Positions 1-12,891 of a stretch of 64,000 nt of DNA are shown here, piece by piece; within the stretch, counting starts at the first letter, position 1; the number at the start of each line of letters is the position of its first letter. The stretch comes from Agroathelia rolfsii (taxonomy: Eukaryota; Basidiomycota; Agaricomycetes; Amylocorticiales; Amylocorticiaceae): positions 2,205,001-2,269,000 of the forward strand of contig JABRWF010000005.1 of assembly GCA_018343915.1 (NCBI GenBank). The letters are read 5' to 3'. The notes under the pieces were generated by a model. The model saw only the letters and a list, made by a program, of their open reading frames with translations, searched no databases and was not told the origin of the DNA. The position numbers and the translations under genes are program-made.

Positions 1-2057
1 TTTATTGACATTACATGGTACGATCTTCATCACATATCATATCCCTGTCTTGAAAACCAATCCTAAATCGCGACAGGAATGCTGGTGGTAGAACTTCTGA
101 CCTTACAAGCGAGATGGTTAAGACATGCCAGAGCCTGATCGGTATCGAAACGTGCATGCACCTCACATGCACTAACATGCCAAAGGAGAAGGTCGACATT
201 GCACTCCGTGTAAGTCTACCGTCACATTATTTGCTCTCCTCTAGTTAACCAGGTTTTACTCACAAAATCTATAGGATGCCAAAAAGCACGGATGCCGCAA
301 TGTTCTTGCCTTGCGCGGCGACCCTCCTCAGGGTCAGGACGAGTGGTCCGCCGTTGAGGGTGGCTTTGTGCACGGCATCGATCTCGTACGACATATCCAT
401 GGGGAATATGACGACTATTTCGACATCGCTGTCGCAGGCTTCCCTCAGCAAGCCTTGCTTCCCCTCGAAGAGCGTCAGCAAGAGTACCGATGGCTTAAGG
501 AGAAGATCGACGAGGGCGTCAGCTTCATTTTCACGCAGATGTTCTACGACGTCGAACTCTTCATCCAATGGGTCCGTGAAATCCGTGCGGCGGGCATCAC
601 GATCCCGATCGTGCCTGGCATTGCGCCCATTCAGACTTGGAATGGGTTCCAGCGCGCGACAAGCCTGGCACAGACTAAGATCCCCCAGTCCTTCCTGGAT
701 GCTCTCGAGCCACATAAGAACAACGACGAGAAGGTGCGAGAGATTGGCACCAAGCTCGTGGCGGACATGTGTCGCAGGATTCTTCAGGAGGACATCGGTA
801 TCCGTGGACTACACTTTTACACCATGAACCTGGAAAAGGGCACCAAGATGTTGCTTGAGGAGCTGAACCTCGTGCCAAGAGTAGAAACAATTAAGCCTCT
901 ACCTTGGAGGCAGGTGCGTATTCTATACTTATATATTCTAATCATGGCATTAACATTTATTGTGCAGAGTCTTACGCCCAACAGACGACAAGAAACTATT
1001 CGTCCCATCTTCTGGGCAAACCGCACCAAGTCTTATATTTCACGCACTGAGAACTGGGACGAGTACCCCAACGGCCGCTTTGGTGATTCTCGCAGTCCCG
1101 CATATGGCGAATTGGATGGGTACGGCGTCTGGATCAAGCAATCGGTGAGTTTGCATTCTTTTGGTAATTGTCTTCCGGCGTCACCTCCCCTAAAACTCCA
1201 CATTTCTATCATTAGAAAGAAGACGCTCTCAAGCTGTGGGGTCACCCGACCAGCGCCACCGACGTGTACCATCTCTTCAGCCGATTCTGTATGGGCGACC
1301 TCAAGGCCCTGCCGTGGTCTGACCAAGCACCGTCGGCCGAGACGAGAGTGATTGCATCTCACCTTGCTAAGATCAACGAGCTTGGGTTCTTGACCATCAA
1401 CTCGCAGCCAGCGGTTAACGGTGCTCGTAGTGATGACCCAATCCACGGATGGGGACCAAGCAACGGCTATGTATACCAAAAGGTAAGGCGTTACACCATT
1501 TCTCATTCTCTAAGTTTTTTTCGTGCTCACAGGTGGGAATGGCATACAGGCTTACTTGGAATTCTTTGTCAACCCTGAACTATTGGAGGTGCTCTTGATG
1601 CACCTCAAGAAGGACAGCAACATCACCTACTATGTCATCGACAAGCGCGGTGATCTCAGGACCAACACGCGTTCCGAGGGCCCCAATGCCGTCACCTGGG
1701 GTGTTTTCCCCGGTAAGGAGATCGTGCAGCCCACGATCGTCGAGGCTGTAAGCTTTATGGCATGGAAGGTACGGATGAGATGGCGCCTTATCATCCAAAA
1801 TACCATAACTAACAGGACATGGCGTACAACAGGATGAAGCATTCGAACTTGGCCAACAATGGGCCAACTTTTATGACGCCGACTCACCCTCAAAGGCGGT
1901 CATTTCGAACATGATGGATACCTACTCGCTTGTGAACGTAGTCCACAACGACTTCCAAAATACCGATGCAATCTTCAAGCCTTTCTACGCTGCTGCCGCG
2001 CAACTCGGACATGGCACCAATGGCGTTATGGTCAACGGCGTGAACGGAACGGCATAG
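1..2057 (+). CDS. met13: Methylenetetrahydrofolate reductase (MTHFR), 5'-truncated by window edge
   Basis: Reduces 5,10-methylene-THF to 5-methyl-THF, the methyl donor for methionine synthesis; a cytosolic FAD enzyme. The visible part codes for the last ~558 residues. Exons: <1-17, 77-209, 275-913, 968-1144, 1216-1482, 1550-1768, 1833-2057, with phases matching at every junction. The N-terminal TIM-barrel catalytic domain shows FIDITWNAGGRTSDLT, MHLTCTNM, NVLALRGDPP, GFPQ and GIAPIQTW. The C-terminal half (HPTSATDVYHLFSRF, GYVYQKAYLEFF, VSFMAWKDEAF) is the eukaryotic regulatory domain that in yeast binds SAM. The product ends MVNGVNGTA. The true start lies upstream of the window. The symbol assumes the two-domain eukaryotic form; a second paralogue (MET12) exists in many fungi, so the exact orthologue is not certain. 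Convergent with the ELMO gene. Confidence 0.95.
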
Positions 2058-2933
2058 ATACGGGTGATCCCAACACTGCAATCTTCATTTGACTATCTCT
2101 TCAACTTCATCCACTTGCACTGGACTGGCTTTGATTCATTTGACTTCGGGTTCAACCCCCGTAGTCCCCCCCCCTTTTTTTTTTCTTTCTTCTTCTTGTA
2201 TTCCTGTCTTCAAGAAATCCCCACTCTTACGTTGCTGACCTGCCCCTCACATACACCTGCATTTTCTTCTTGGATTTTGCCACTTCTATTTATCTCATCC
2301 AATCTCATGCGCATCAACTGCAATCATATATCACATCTGCATCAACTGCATTTTTTGCTGCACATATCGTAAACTAGGACTACCACTTATAACAAATACC
2401 TTAGTTTGTCTCTTGTTCACCATCACCGACATTTTCTTAACAAAATGTTTATGTACTTTAAAAAGCCACTTGATTCGGCTTTTTTTTTTTTTGGTACTTA
2501 GTTTAAAGAGAGCTCGTATATCGATTTTCTTTGTTACCAGATTTCTCTTTGGATTTTTTGTGTTTGAGCCCTCACCTGGACAGGTTTTCCACCGAGTGTC
2601 TACTGATTGAGCTGGCTCCTGACAATGCTGACACGAATATACCCACGACCACGATATATACGTTATTTCCATCGACAACAAATGAAGAAGGAGCGTACGC
2701 GCGTGTACTCCAAAGAGATCATTTGCACTAAATATACTATATGATAATTTACACATTTGCTGCTACTAAAAGAAAAGACGAACGAAATATAGCCATCTGG
2801 TTAACAGCTTGAACATAGCGAAGTACTCCCTCCACTTGGGGAGTAATGGAAAACAAGAATGAAGACAAGAAAAGGATAGAGAAGGGCAGCGGATAAAACA
2901 AGGGGGAAAGAGGGAAGGTAAGAACAAGAAGAA
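2058..2933. other. Intergenic, convergent 3' ends of MTHFR and ELMO genes
   Basis: No gene is supported here. The stretch holds pyrimidine-rich tracts (a C run followed by T at 2166-2183 and a T run near 2480-2492) and purine-rich DNA near 2840-2930, as expected of two facing 3' UTRs. Open frames on both strands are short and low-complexity. Confidence 0.6.
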
Positions 2934-5900
2934 TTAATATACGTCGGAGAAATAGAAGTCGTTGTGTGGAGGAGGGGGGCCTGCATTGAGGCCAACCGGT
3001 ATGTCGACCATCTCACCTGACAGATCTTTTACCAGAACAAAAAAAAAAGACAAGGTCAGGAAAAAGAGCATAGTTGATCCCAGAAAGAAAGAAAAAACCT
3101 CACCTAACAGCTTAATCTTGAGCCCAATATCTGTCAAGGCTTGCACAAACTCGGCCGTCTCCTGGGATTGTACGTGCCCACCACCATCCTTCCTGAGTAA
3201 GTTTAGCCCGTCTGTCCAATCCGCCCAACGCGACGCGTCTGTCGCCACGAGATTTGCTAATGTCTTACCCTCCTCCTCGGCGAGGAGGGAGAAGCTGAGC
3301 GGCGAGGGCGCGGACGCAGGGCCCGCGGGTACGTGTTCGTGCGGATCGAGGAGTGTCACGACCTGTGGCGGCGCGGCGCACGTCCCAACGGCGACCTCGT
3401 GGATGAGCGCTACCTCGAGCCGTTCGGGCAAGTCTTCGATCCCCGCACGGACGGGGAATTTTGTCGAAGCGTCAACATAGTGCAGGTAGGCTTGGGCGTG
3501 GTCAAGGCGCATGAAACGCCATGGTTTGCGGGTCGATGGTGCGTTTACGGACGAGGAGGAAGAGAGGGGAACGGCATTGACGAACCAGGCGCCTTGCATG
3601 AGGCACTGGATACGTTGTTGTCGGACGAATTCAGAGGATTCTTTTAGGAGTTTTTGCCGGAGATTGCTATCATGCACCAACAATAAGTTTTCTGGATTCG
3701 CTTTCAAACTTAAACAAGTCTAACCGAACAGGTGCCTTGGTCAGCACATCATCCTTCTCTTCGAGCTCGCGCATCTGTCTATCCCGCACCGCGCGATATT
3801 CAGATTCGAGGAAGTCTGCCTGGACTTTGTGCCATGGGCGCGAATATTCATCTCGAAGTGCTACCTCAACCCTGGGGTTTGACTTATATTTAGCATCCTA
3901 AGCAAGCAGTAAGAAAGGAACATGACTCACTGGCTCCTCGTCAACGTGGCTACTCTGTTCAAATCATTCGCAGAAGCGCCACTCTCGTTCCACATTCGAA
4001 GGAAGAATAACAGCGCGAGCGTATGAACTTTGTACATGTTGAGGAATAGGGGCTGGTATGAGCCCATTCCAGAGTCTACATGCGTTTGTTTTTGTTATTA
4101 CCACGCCAGACAGAGGTAAAATCTGGACAGTACGTACAGACTGGTGCGTAGATCGCCCAATGATCAGAAAGTATTTCAGTGACCTCGTTAGAGGCTTGGG
4201 CGATGGGACAACGACGATGGATCGGTCGGCTGTTTTGTTCAATCACGAGCTGTAGTAGCGCGTTATTCTCCTTCGTTCAAGACGAACCGCATCAACGCAC
4301 CTTCGCGAAGTTGTCCGGATCGCTCTGTACAAAAGCATGCTATACATATGCATATCCAAAGTCAAATTTAGGAAAAGACGAAACGATAGTGCCCGACTCA
4401 CCAAGCAATCCAAGCCCAACACGCCCACCTCACTAAACTCTTGCATCACATCCTCGCTCTCAAACCCAAGCAGCCGCCACTTGATCGGCAGATTCTGGTC
4501 ATCAAAATCGTAATCGTACCCCAGTTTGCTCGCGCTCCAGATATAGTCGAGCGCATCACGATGCGCTACATCCGTGTCGGGATCAACGAATGCGTTCTTC
4601 TTGCGGAAGGCAACTTTGACCATGTTGGCTTGGAAGTCTAGGATGCTTGAGCGGAGATCATCAGATGCGTGAGACGACATGAGAGCCTAATGAACGTGCA
4701 TTAAATATATTACCTGAAAGTGACGTAGGGAGGAAAGAACAACTTACGATGACAGCCTTGCGAGCGTGAAACTTTTCGTCGAGCGCGGCTATGAACTCCG
4801 ACCATTTCGCGTCGCTTGCATGGGATAGGAGCGAGTTAATTAAATTCAGGCTGGTCCGCACATCGATCAGCACAGTCAACTGATAGACAACTAAATCAAA
4901 ATCCACCCCACCTATTCAACGTCATCGCCGTCTCCGGGCTTGATAGCCTATGCAAGACCGTATCGAGCATCGTTTCTTCCTGGCGCATTTGATGAAACAC
5001 AACATCGAAACCGTATCTGTATACTGAGTCCACGGGTATGTATGTCCGTCTTCGGGCGTTTGGGCCAGTCACGGCGGCAACAGCAGCACTGGAAGAGGCG
5101 ATGTTGGGCTCATGATTAGGATCTGCCTCGACCAATCGCTTGAGGATGGCCGTGGCGGGGCGACAGACGTTGATGAGCGAGACAGGGGATGAGAGTATTT
5201 GGACTATTCGTGCGATGAACTGCTCGTCGAGCGTGGACCAGCCGTAAGGGTGTTCCATGAGGTTCTGCATGGACGTAAGGGCGTACTAGATAGAACGAGG
5301 GCTAGTGAGTTGGAGGACTGAATGAATGATTGACAGGACACTTACAGCGAGGGTGTTGCCAGTCCCAGTCTCGATGACGTTCACCAGCTCGGATAGACCA
5401 CCCTTGGCGAGAAACTCGTCTGAAAATTCCTTCTCCTATGACGATCGCTGAGGGATGAAGCCGACTTGGCAACCGTACTAACAAACTTGAGTTCTTACCT
5501 TGATATATTTCTGAAGAGAGAAGAGAGCATATTTCAACTTATCCCCCCGAGCTTTTATTTTCATCAATATCTCCCCAGCTTCAATAGCCGGCGCAGTGAC
5601 GAGTCTATATCCCACAAAAATAGCCAAAAGAAAATATTCGCACGTCGGCAAATGCAAGAAAAACATAGTTGTACAATATTCTACGTACTTGAGGTTCGAC
5701 TTGGCTTTAATTTTCTTCTTCAGATTCTCATTCGTCACCAACTCATCCGTCTCATCTCTCAGTGCAAACCTTGTTGGGGGGTCCTGGAGGCGCAGGCTGG
5801 TGCACAGCTGGCGGATAACGTCGCTCACTGGCAGGACGGGGTCGATGCGTGTCCGCACAACGCCGTCCTTGTATGAGACGGTGTTGGTAGGGATGACTGC

Positions 5901-6032
5901 TGCTTTGGCAGCCTGGTGGGGGGTGTATGACGAAGGGGCGGGAGAGCCACGAGCGGCGCCCCCCGTCGGACCAGCCGCAGCTGAGAAGGCTGGTGATCCG
6001 CGGGAGGTCTCTCCGTAGGATGCAGTAGCCAT
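2934..6032 (-). CDS. ELMO/CED-12 domain protein
   Basis: Twelve exons code for 785 residues: 5689-6032, 5499-5604, 5346-5435, 4912-5285, 4748-4850, 4402-4686, 4301-4324 (24 nt), 4142-4249, 3931-4052, 3725-3871, 3104-3666, 2934-3025. Exon lengths sum to an open frame with consistent phases. Order: a Ser/Pro/Ala-rich N-terminus; an armadillo-like region with a ubiquitin-like N-terminal part (VSDVIRQLCTSLRLQDPP, LVTNENLKKKIK); the ELMO domain (DALDYIWSASKLGY, WRLLGFES, EVGVLGLDCL, RCPIAQASNEVTEILSDHW); a helical stretch (HTLALLFFLRMWNESGA); a PH-like C-terminal region (IQCLMQGAWFVNAV); and a short Pro-rich tail. In animals ELMO proteins pair with DOCK proteins as a two-part GEF for Rac; that role is inferred here. 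The boundary between exons 8 and 9 (4053-4141) could hide another small exon. Confidence 0.9.
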
Positions 6033-6857
6033 AGTGCCAAATAGATATCAGCAAGATGGGGGAAGAAGAATAAGAACCTGGGAAAGGAGGTAAGAAAGCG
6101 AGCAAGGCAAGTGATGTAGAGATTTGGATGGGATCAGTAATGCGTTGTTGGCATCTTATGCGTACGCAGCGTTAAAGGCTGTGAGCGCTCAGACTGACGT
6201 GCAAATATCGAGCAAATCATCATATATGGAGATAGGCCCCAGAAAAATAGCTTGCAATGAGGGAGGAAAATGACTCACAAGTATGTATAAAAATTCAATG
6301 GACAAGCAAATAGACGAAAGGGTATATCACTATTATAATATTAGACAAACCAGAGGGGGGTTTGTACTTTGTTTGCTGGATTGATGACTGTAGCTACGGT
6401 TCACAGGCGCCAAGAGCTTAATCGATAGCACGTTGCACCAAAAGAAATGCAAAGACACCCCAAGCAAGGGTGTCGGGGAATGTACGTGGCGTGCTGCGAC
6501 TAGGCCAGTGTGCTCCTGCAGATAGCTTATGGACCAGAAGAAGAAAAAAATGGGAAGGAAAAACCGAGTGAAATTACCGGGCCATCGCAAGACTTGATGA
6601 CAGCGCTTATGTAATAGCATTGCTTTGCTTCCGACGATCATTCAGGCTAGACTCCGATTGGTCGAGTCTCTCTCGCCTATTGCCAGCCTAGTTGACTGGC
6701 TCATTTACGGTCCTTACGGACACTTGCAAAGTCTTGTTGTCCCTCATTTATCTTCTTAGCAAATTAACAGGCAAACTTGACGACTAGCGTCCCGGAAGGA
6801 CCCTCGAGTCTTATATAGTCTTAGCGTTCCACAATTACTTCTCCCGAGTACATCGAG
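6033..6857. other. Divergent promoter region (ELMO / amino acid transporter)
   Basis: 825 bp between two divergent starts. A TATATA string at 6812-6817 sits only 41 bp before the transporter ATG, which would leave a very short 5' leader, so its role is doubtful. No coding frame here looks real. Confidence 0.5.
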
Positions 6858-8715
6858 ATGGTGCAGCCATACGGCAGTACAGGCACTGGCACTACCAGCC
6901 ATGACAATACAGACCCTCCACACGAAACAAATCCTGGCGAAGACAGTGCTTTGCTTGGTACTGATGCTACTCAAAGGCAAGATTCTCAACATGACGGCAC
7001 TGCGACCATAGTCAGTTGTGTTAGTAACCTGAGCAATACTATCATTGGTTCTGGTATGTTCGCAATACGCATGACAGTCCGTGGTTGTTAGTTGATGTCT
7101 ATTCTACTAGGAATGCTCACGTTCCCTCTGGTATGCCAACTTCTCGATATCCTACTGTTATTTCACCTAACAGGATTACTTGTCAGGCTATGGCATCCGC
7201 TGGTATCCTGCCTGGAGTCATTACATGCATATTCTCTGGATCTGTCGCTGCATTTGGGCTTTATCTTCTCTCTCTGTCTGCAAGATATACCCCTCACCGG
7301 CGCTCTTCGTTTTATGCGGTTTCCCAGTTGACGTTCCCCAAGGCTGCCGTGTTTTTTGATGCAGCTATTGCTATCAAGTGCTTTGGCGTATCTATCAGGT
7401 AAGCAGGGGGCAAGACACACCTTGAGCTTGTAACTTATCTGTGACCAGCTACTTGATCATTATCAAAGGCTTAATGCCCAATGTGGTGACATCCTTGTAT
7501 CATGACATAAGTCTCTCTGAGCCGCCAGCGTGGGCACTCTCAGGGAGGAACTGGATTACGCTATTCATGATTGTCCTTGTACCTCTTGCTTTCTTGAGAA
7601 GGTTAGATAGTCTAAGGCACACGAGCTATATTGCTCTATTTTCTGTCGGTGAGTCACTTAGAGTGTTCATGGAAACAGTGCTTGATAAGGCGACGATACA
7701 GCTTACTTGGTCGTAATCGTCATTACATGCTATTTCAATCCTCTGGAGGGGACACCCGAGCGCGGCGAGGTCCGAATAATTCACTTTACACCCAGTTTTA
7801 TTTCCAATTTCCCTGTACAAGTCTTTGCATTCACCTGCGCACAGAATGTAAGCCTTCAATGAAGATGAGAAGGGCATGAATTGACAGTTGTTTCTCTAGC
7901 TTTTTCCCATCTTTAATGAAATCAAGAGCAATACGCAACGCAGAATGAACCTTGTTATCGGAACATCTATTGGCTCGGCGACGCTCACTTATGAGGTTAT
8001 TGCAGTCTTTGGTTATCTGACTTTTGGCTCAAAGGTTGGTATATGTTGGATACTATCACTCTTGATTCTCATTCTTCGATCTACAGGTTGGAGCAAATAT
8101 CATTGCCATGTATCCCTCGACATCGCTCTTCATTGCGATTGGACAGTTGGCTATTGTGATCCTTGTCCTGTTCTCCTACCCTCTACAGGTTCACCCCTGT
8201 CGCAATTGCCTTGACAAGGTTTTTCACACGGGTGCTCCTGTTCCACAGAAAACTTATTCTTCGGGTGACGAGGATGAGGATGAGGACACGGTCGACTTAG
8301 ACCATGCCATGACCGACATGACGCCGTTGAAGCACCTGCTGCTCACTTCGGGCATTATTGGTGCTGGTTTCATGATTGCGTACTTTGTTGATGATCTCAA
8401 ATTAGGTATAGTCTCATCATGAATGTTGTGCCTGACGACACTAGTCTTAACTACCCCACTATAGTTCTCGCATTTGTGGGCTCGACGGGCTCGACGACGA
8501 TTTCGTTTATCCTCCCTGGACTTCTTTACTGGAAGCTAACGCGTGATGATCCGGAAGCCAGCAAATCTTTGAATAGAGCTGCGCTTGGACTAGCCATCTA
8601 TGGTGGTCTTGTTTTCATCTTTTGGTAAGTAGTGGCAATATAAATGCAAATTGTTTTTTGTGCTGATTTTTTCTGCAGCTTTACATTTAATATATACCAA
8701 GTCGTACATAACTAG
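6858..8715 (+). CDS. Vacuolar amino acid transporter, AVT5/6/7-like (AAAP family)
   Basis: Nine exons, 474 residues: 6858-7053, 7111-7130, 7187-7398, 7449-7648, 7702-7847, 7900-8034, 8087-8405, 8465-8624, 8679-8715. Exon 2 is only 20 nt and completes the conserved first-helix motif IIGSGMLTFPLAMASAG. A hydrophilic N-terminus is followed by about 11 hydrophobic segments with AAAP landmarks: GLYLLSLSAR, IAIKCFGVSISYLIIIKGLMP, VQVFAFTCAQNLFPIFNEI, TYEVIAVFGYLTFGSKVGANI. An acidic cytosolic loop (GDEDEDEDTVDLDH) precedes the last helices. The last exon starts inside a codon after 8624; reading through instead gives an early TAA at 8626. The family exchanges amino acids across the vacuolar membrane; the substrate cannot be told from sequence. 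Confidence 0.9.
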
Positions 8716-9118
8716 GCTTAATATCCGATAGTAGAGTATGATATATTGTGTAACTAGGTAGCAATAGAGAGATATTTGTCGAGAAATGATGCAGATGATG
8801 CGGAAGCCGATCTTGTTTCTCAGAGGAAGAATGCAGGTCTTTCTTCTACCTTGTCCTTCTCCTGCCTCTCGCCCTCTCACCATCCTCGCCCTCCTCCCCC
8901 ATGTCCTCCCATATCTACCATTAATCATTGCCCTGATCATCCCCCACAATTGATACAACATACTCACCCGATCCAAAATTCATATCAGCACACACACAAT
9001 CATCAACCTGTGCTGCGCCTAACAGGTCCAACCTCTCGAACCGACCCACACGACTGCCCCTCATCGACTCACACTCCAACACCTCAAATCGCCAAACGGG
9101 CCACCAAAGACACCTCCC
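8716..9118. other. Intergenic, pyrimidine-rich leader of the R3H gene
   Basis: 403 bp between two genes in the same direction. From about 8840 to 9110 it is strongly C/T-rich, as is common in fungal promoters and 5' leaders. No gene seen. Confidence 0.5.
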
Positions 9119-12100
9119 ATGACAGACACCCACACGATCCTCGCTAACCCTGCCCGGTCTGCGTCCATCGCTGCGGCGGCGGCCTCTACGGCTGGCAGTG
9201 ACCAGCAGCAGCCCCCCAGGTCCGCCGCTTTACTCTCACACTCAGACACACAAACATATGCAATGGCCCCCCATGATGGCAAAATACCAGACGGTGCAAC
9301 GCCCAAAATGCCCTCTTTCTCCTCCTCCCCTTCTTGGCCGTCGTCAGTGCGTGATAACGGTGATTCGTCTGTCGACGGGGATGAAGAGAGTTGCAATAAC
9401 GCTAGCCCCTTGACAACAACAACGACCACCGAGCAGCAGCTCAGACGTGACCAATCTGCCGAATTGGAGGCTGATCCTTCAATTCTGGAGGCATTGAAAG
9501 GCAAGGATAGGCTCTATGTACTTAAACTGGGAGAACAAATGGAAGCCCTCATTAGAGACCGGAGGTGAGTTGACGCCTTTTCCCTTCTCTTTTCCTTCTT
9601 TCTCTTTCTCCTGGGACAAAAGTGCTTTGCTCCTCCCCCCCCCCTGCCCTGCTATGGCTGGCTGTACACTGTCACGCCCCTCTTGGTAGTAGGCTTGCTC
9701 TCTCGGAGGTATCGTATACGCCGCCTCTTCCTTTTCCCAAATGAAGAGTCATCTGAGCACTTTTTAATGCCACGCATGACCTCTCGTGTCACAGATCTAT
9801 GGGTGATTGAATACAATGACTAACACACTTGCATCTTACACAGGCCACGCGTGGATCTAGCGCCCGCAACGTCGTACCATCGCCTACTCGTCCATCGATG
9901 CTGCGCGTACTACAGGCTTACACCAGAACCCGATCCAACCACTAAATCTATATCGGCCTTGTTGACTTCCGAAAGTGCCATGTACGTAACGTCTCTCTCC
10001 AAGTTTATGAGGTGTAGGAGGCGATGATGATTGATCAACTTTCGACCTCTTGCAAACCGTCTGTTTATATCTCTTCTTTCTAATATAGTCCTGTGCGCAA
10101 GATTAAAGACCTCGTTCCACAAGAGGCCCCTGCTCAGCCCACTTTCAAAATCATGAGGCGGTCACCATCGCAACGTCAACGGCACAAAACTCGTTCTCAG
10201 TCCGGTTCTACGGCTGGTGAAGACGGCGACCTCTCTGACGTCGAGCCCTCCGAGACGAGCAGCGTCGGTGGACGCAGCAGTGCCGGCCGAAAGCAGATGA
10301 CCATCGAAGAGCGTGAGGCGGCGTATAATGAAGCTCGGTCGAGAATCTTCATGGATTTTGCGGCCAAAGAACGCGAAAAGGAAAAGGACATGAGTGCAGG
10401 CTCGTCTACGTTCAGCTTGCTTTCCGGCTCGGCGTCGACGAGTAACGCAGGTAGTGTCGGTGATTTCGACGATCTGGGCAGTTCCCCTACCACGGAGAGC
10501 GAATGGTCCGGTCCCGTCACGCGCGAGCGCTTCGAGGGCCGTAACCGTGGGTCGCGCAACCATTCCTCGAACTCGTCCCAAAGATCGCTGCGATCCAACG
10601 GACCTCCTTTTAATTCAAGTAATGGCAGCAGCTCCAGAAACTCGAGGACGGCATCTCCCTCCGTCCATTATGCGTCGCTGTATGAGGCACCTCCAGCGGC
10701 GCCGTATGATCAACACGCCATGCAGCCGTATCCCACTCAGTATTACTATCCTTACCCGCCTCCTCCGTCCAACCAAGTAGCACCGCAGGGCTACATGATG
10801 CCGTACCCATACTATCATCCCTATGGATATCCACCCCATCATCCACCACCACCTCCCGCTCAAGCTGCCGATCCTAACGCACCCAATGGCGAAAATGTCT
10901 ATCACCTGCCACCGCCACCACCACCACCACCACTACCAATGCCAATGTATAACCATTACCCATGGTCGTCGAGTATGCCACCGCCGCCACCTGGCCAGCC
11001 AGGCGCCTCGCCTAGCCCCGGTTCCCCGCCTGAACAATCGACGCCACAGGCGTATCATACTCCATACATGCCTGCATCGTACCCTTATCCCGTTGGATAC
11101 TATCCCATGCCCACGCAACCTGTCCCTCTCCCACCTGGTGGTAGTACGGGTGTGGTCCAAAATTCGCCTCCAGTTCTGTACAATCCTAATGACCCTACGC
11201 GTAGCGGCCCTGCTAGTGCTGCCGCTTCTTCTGTGCGGTCAAGCCCTGCCCCGGCGAACAGGCACGCCGTGCGCACACCATCCGGTAGTACTAATGGGAA
11301 TAAGCGCCCCGCGCCACCTCCTGCGAGAGCGGCGTGGAGCTATGGACCCGGTGTTGGTATAGGTGGATTCCCTAGTAATGTTTCCGGTGTGGGTGAGACT
11401 GTGGGTCCGAGGTTCTCCTCCGTAAGGCGGTCGTCAATGGCGTCGAGCTCGGGTAGTGGGAGTGCGGGTCAGAGGACGCCTGCTAGTGGTGGTGGTGACG
11501 AGGCTTCGTCGACTGTAAGTTTTCTTTTGTTGTTGTGTCCAGGTGTTTTACTCAAACAACTCAATTTTTCTAGTCATCATCTACGACATCATCATCATCC
11601 AGGCGGACCTATACCTCCACGACATCCTCTCAACACCCTCTTCCTGCCCGGCCAGATTGGGCTGTGGGCTTGAAGCCGCAATCACCGAGACATCATGAAC
11701 ACCGCATGTCGCCCGCTCGCAATGGTCTTAATCTCCCGTCTAGCCTCTCACACCCGTCAACGACAACGAATAGTGCCACTACACTCGCTCCCGGTTCCAA
11801 CTCCGTGAACCTCCAATCTACTGATTTCCCTCCCCTGTCAACGATCAACCCTACCTCTGCCCCTGAAAAGAAAACACCTGTTGTTAGCGGTGCGTGGACG
11901 AATCCGGCCTCGGCTCGGACGATCATGGCCTCGAACGGGGCTACGAGCGGAAGTGCATTGGTGCCGCAGCGCATGGCATCAAATGGTGCGATGCCACAGG
12001 AAGGTAAGGAGCTGTCCAATACGGAGAGTAGTAGCAATAATGACAATGATCTGGTCTTAGCAGGACGGTCTATCAATGGCAACGGGGTCGGCAAGACTTC

Positions 12101-12353
12101 CAATGATAATCACAATAACAAAGCTAACGATAAAGAAAAGGACAAGGCGCGTGGCGAGGCTGTCGCGAGTGCGATTCTGTTGGAGCCCATGGCGTCAATG
12201 ACAATCGGTACCAGCAACGGCAGTAATTTGGCAGCTTCGGATTCTGCGGCTACTGCCACTGCCCCGCCGACGTTGTCTACTATGGATGGTGGCGGCGGTA
12301 GTGGCGGTGGTGGTGGAGTGCAACCCGGCGCTGCTGCCGTACCGGTAGCTTGA
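9119..12353 (+). CDS. R3H-SUZ domain RNA-binding protein
   Basis: Four exons (9119-9564, 9844-9981, 10089-11514, 11574-12353) code for 929 residues with consistent phases. The R3H domain is near residues 150-195: ILEALKGKDRLYVLKLGEQM, then SYHRLLVHRCCAYYRL with the spaced R and H. The SUZ motif follows (TFKIMRRSPSQRQ) with a basic helix ending in AKEREKEK. The rest is low-complexity: Ser-rich, a Pro/Tyr/His/Met-rich block (residues ~390-560) and a Ser/Thr/Asn/Gly-rich tail. The architecture matches animal R3HDM/encore and budding yeast RBS1 proteins, which bind single-stranded nucleic acid or mRNA. A role in mRNA control is inferred; the target is unknown. Confidence 0.88.
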
Positions 12354-12891
12354 TAGTCTCGTGCTGTGTGATTCTCCTTTATGATGATGGTGTATACTTT
12401 GGGGGGATTAGGTTTCTTTTCATTCGGATATATTTCTGGAGTAAAAAGAGATCGATCTGATGATAACTTTGCCTCTCCTTTCTTCTTCTGATTCTCACTT
12501 TCCCTTCTTTTTTCCATTTTGTTTGACTCTGTTCCTCATGTGCCACTTGTTCAATGTTCAACTTTTTTGTCCTGCTTGGCATATAAATTAGAGCTCATGA
12601 TGTCATGTCTGTGTGTGTACATCTGCGTGTTAATCAATTTATATATTGTTTTCAATTTGAGTTACCAGTGACTGGATGGAATAGTGAGGCTAGGGAAGGA
12701 TTTGGAGAGGGCAAAATTACTCATTACGAAGTTAGTGTATTACAGGATGCTGCTGGTCATCATCTCGACATCTTACCTCACAGACAAACACTGCACCTAG
12801 CGCTTGCTAACTAGCACTCACTTGCACTCGACAACACGTACTCAAGAACTCATCTAATCTTCTACAATCAAAGCAACTCTCCGCGATCGTC
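12354..12891. other. Intergenic between R3H-SUZ gene and RPB4
   Basis: 538 bp between two genes in the same direction; T-rich 3' UTR-like DNA at 12400-12560. No gene seen. Confidence 0.5.

Noticed and set aside
8626..8628. TAA that would end the AVT transporter in frame
   Set aside because: The preceding GT donor and downstream AG acceptor give a phase-correct extra exon ending in VVHN, in keeping with the family's C-terminal helix; the TAA is intronic.
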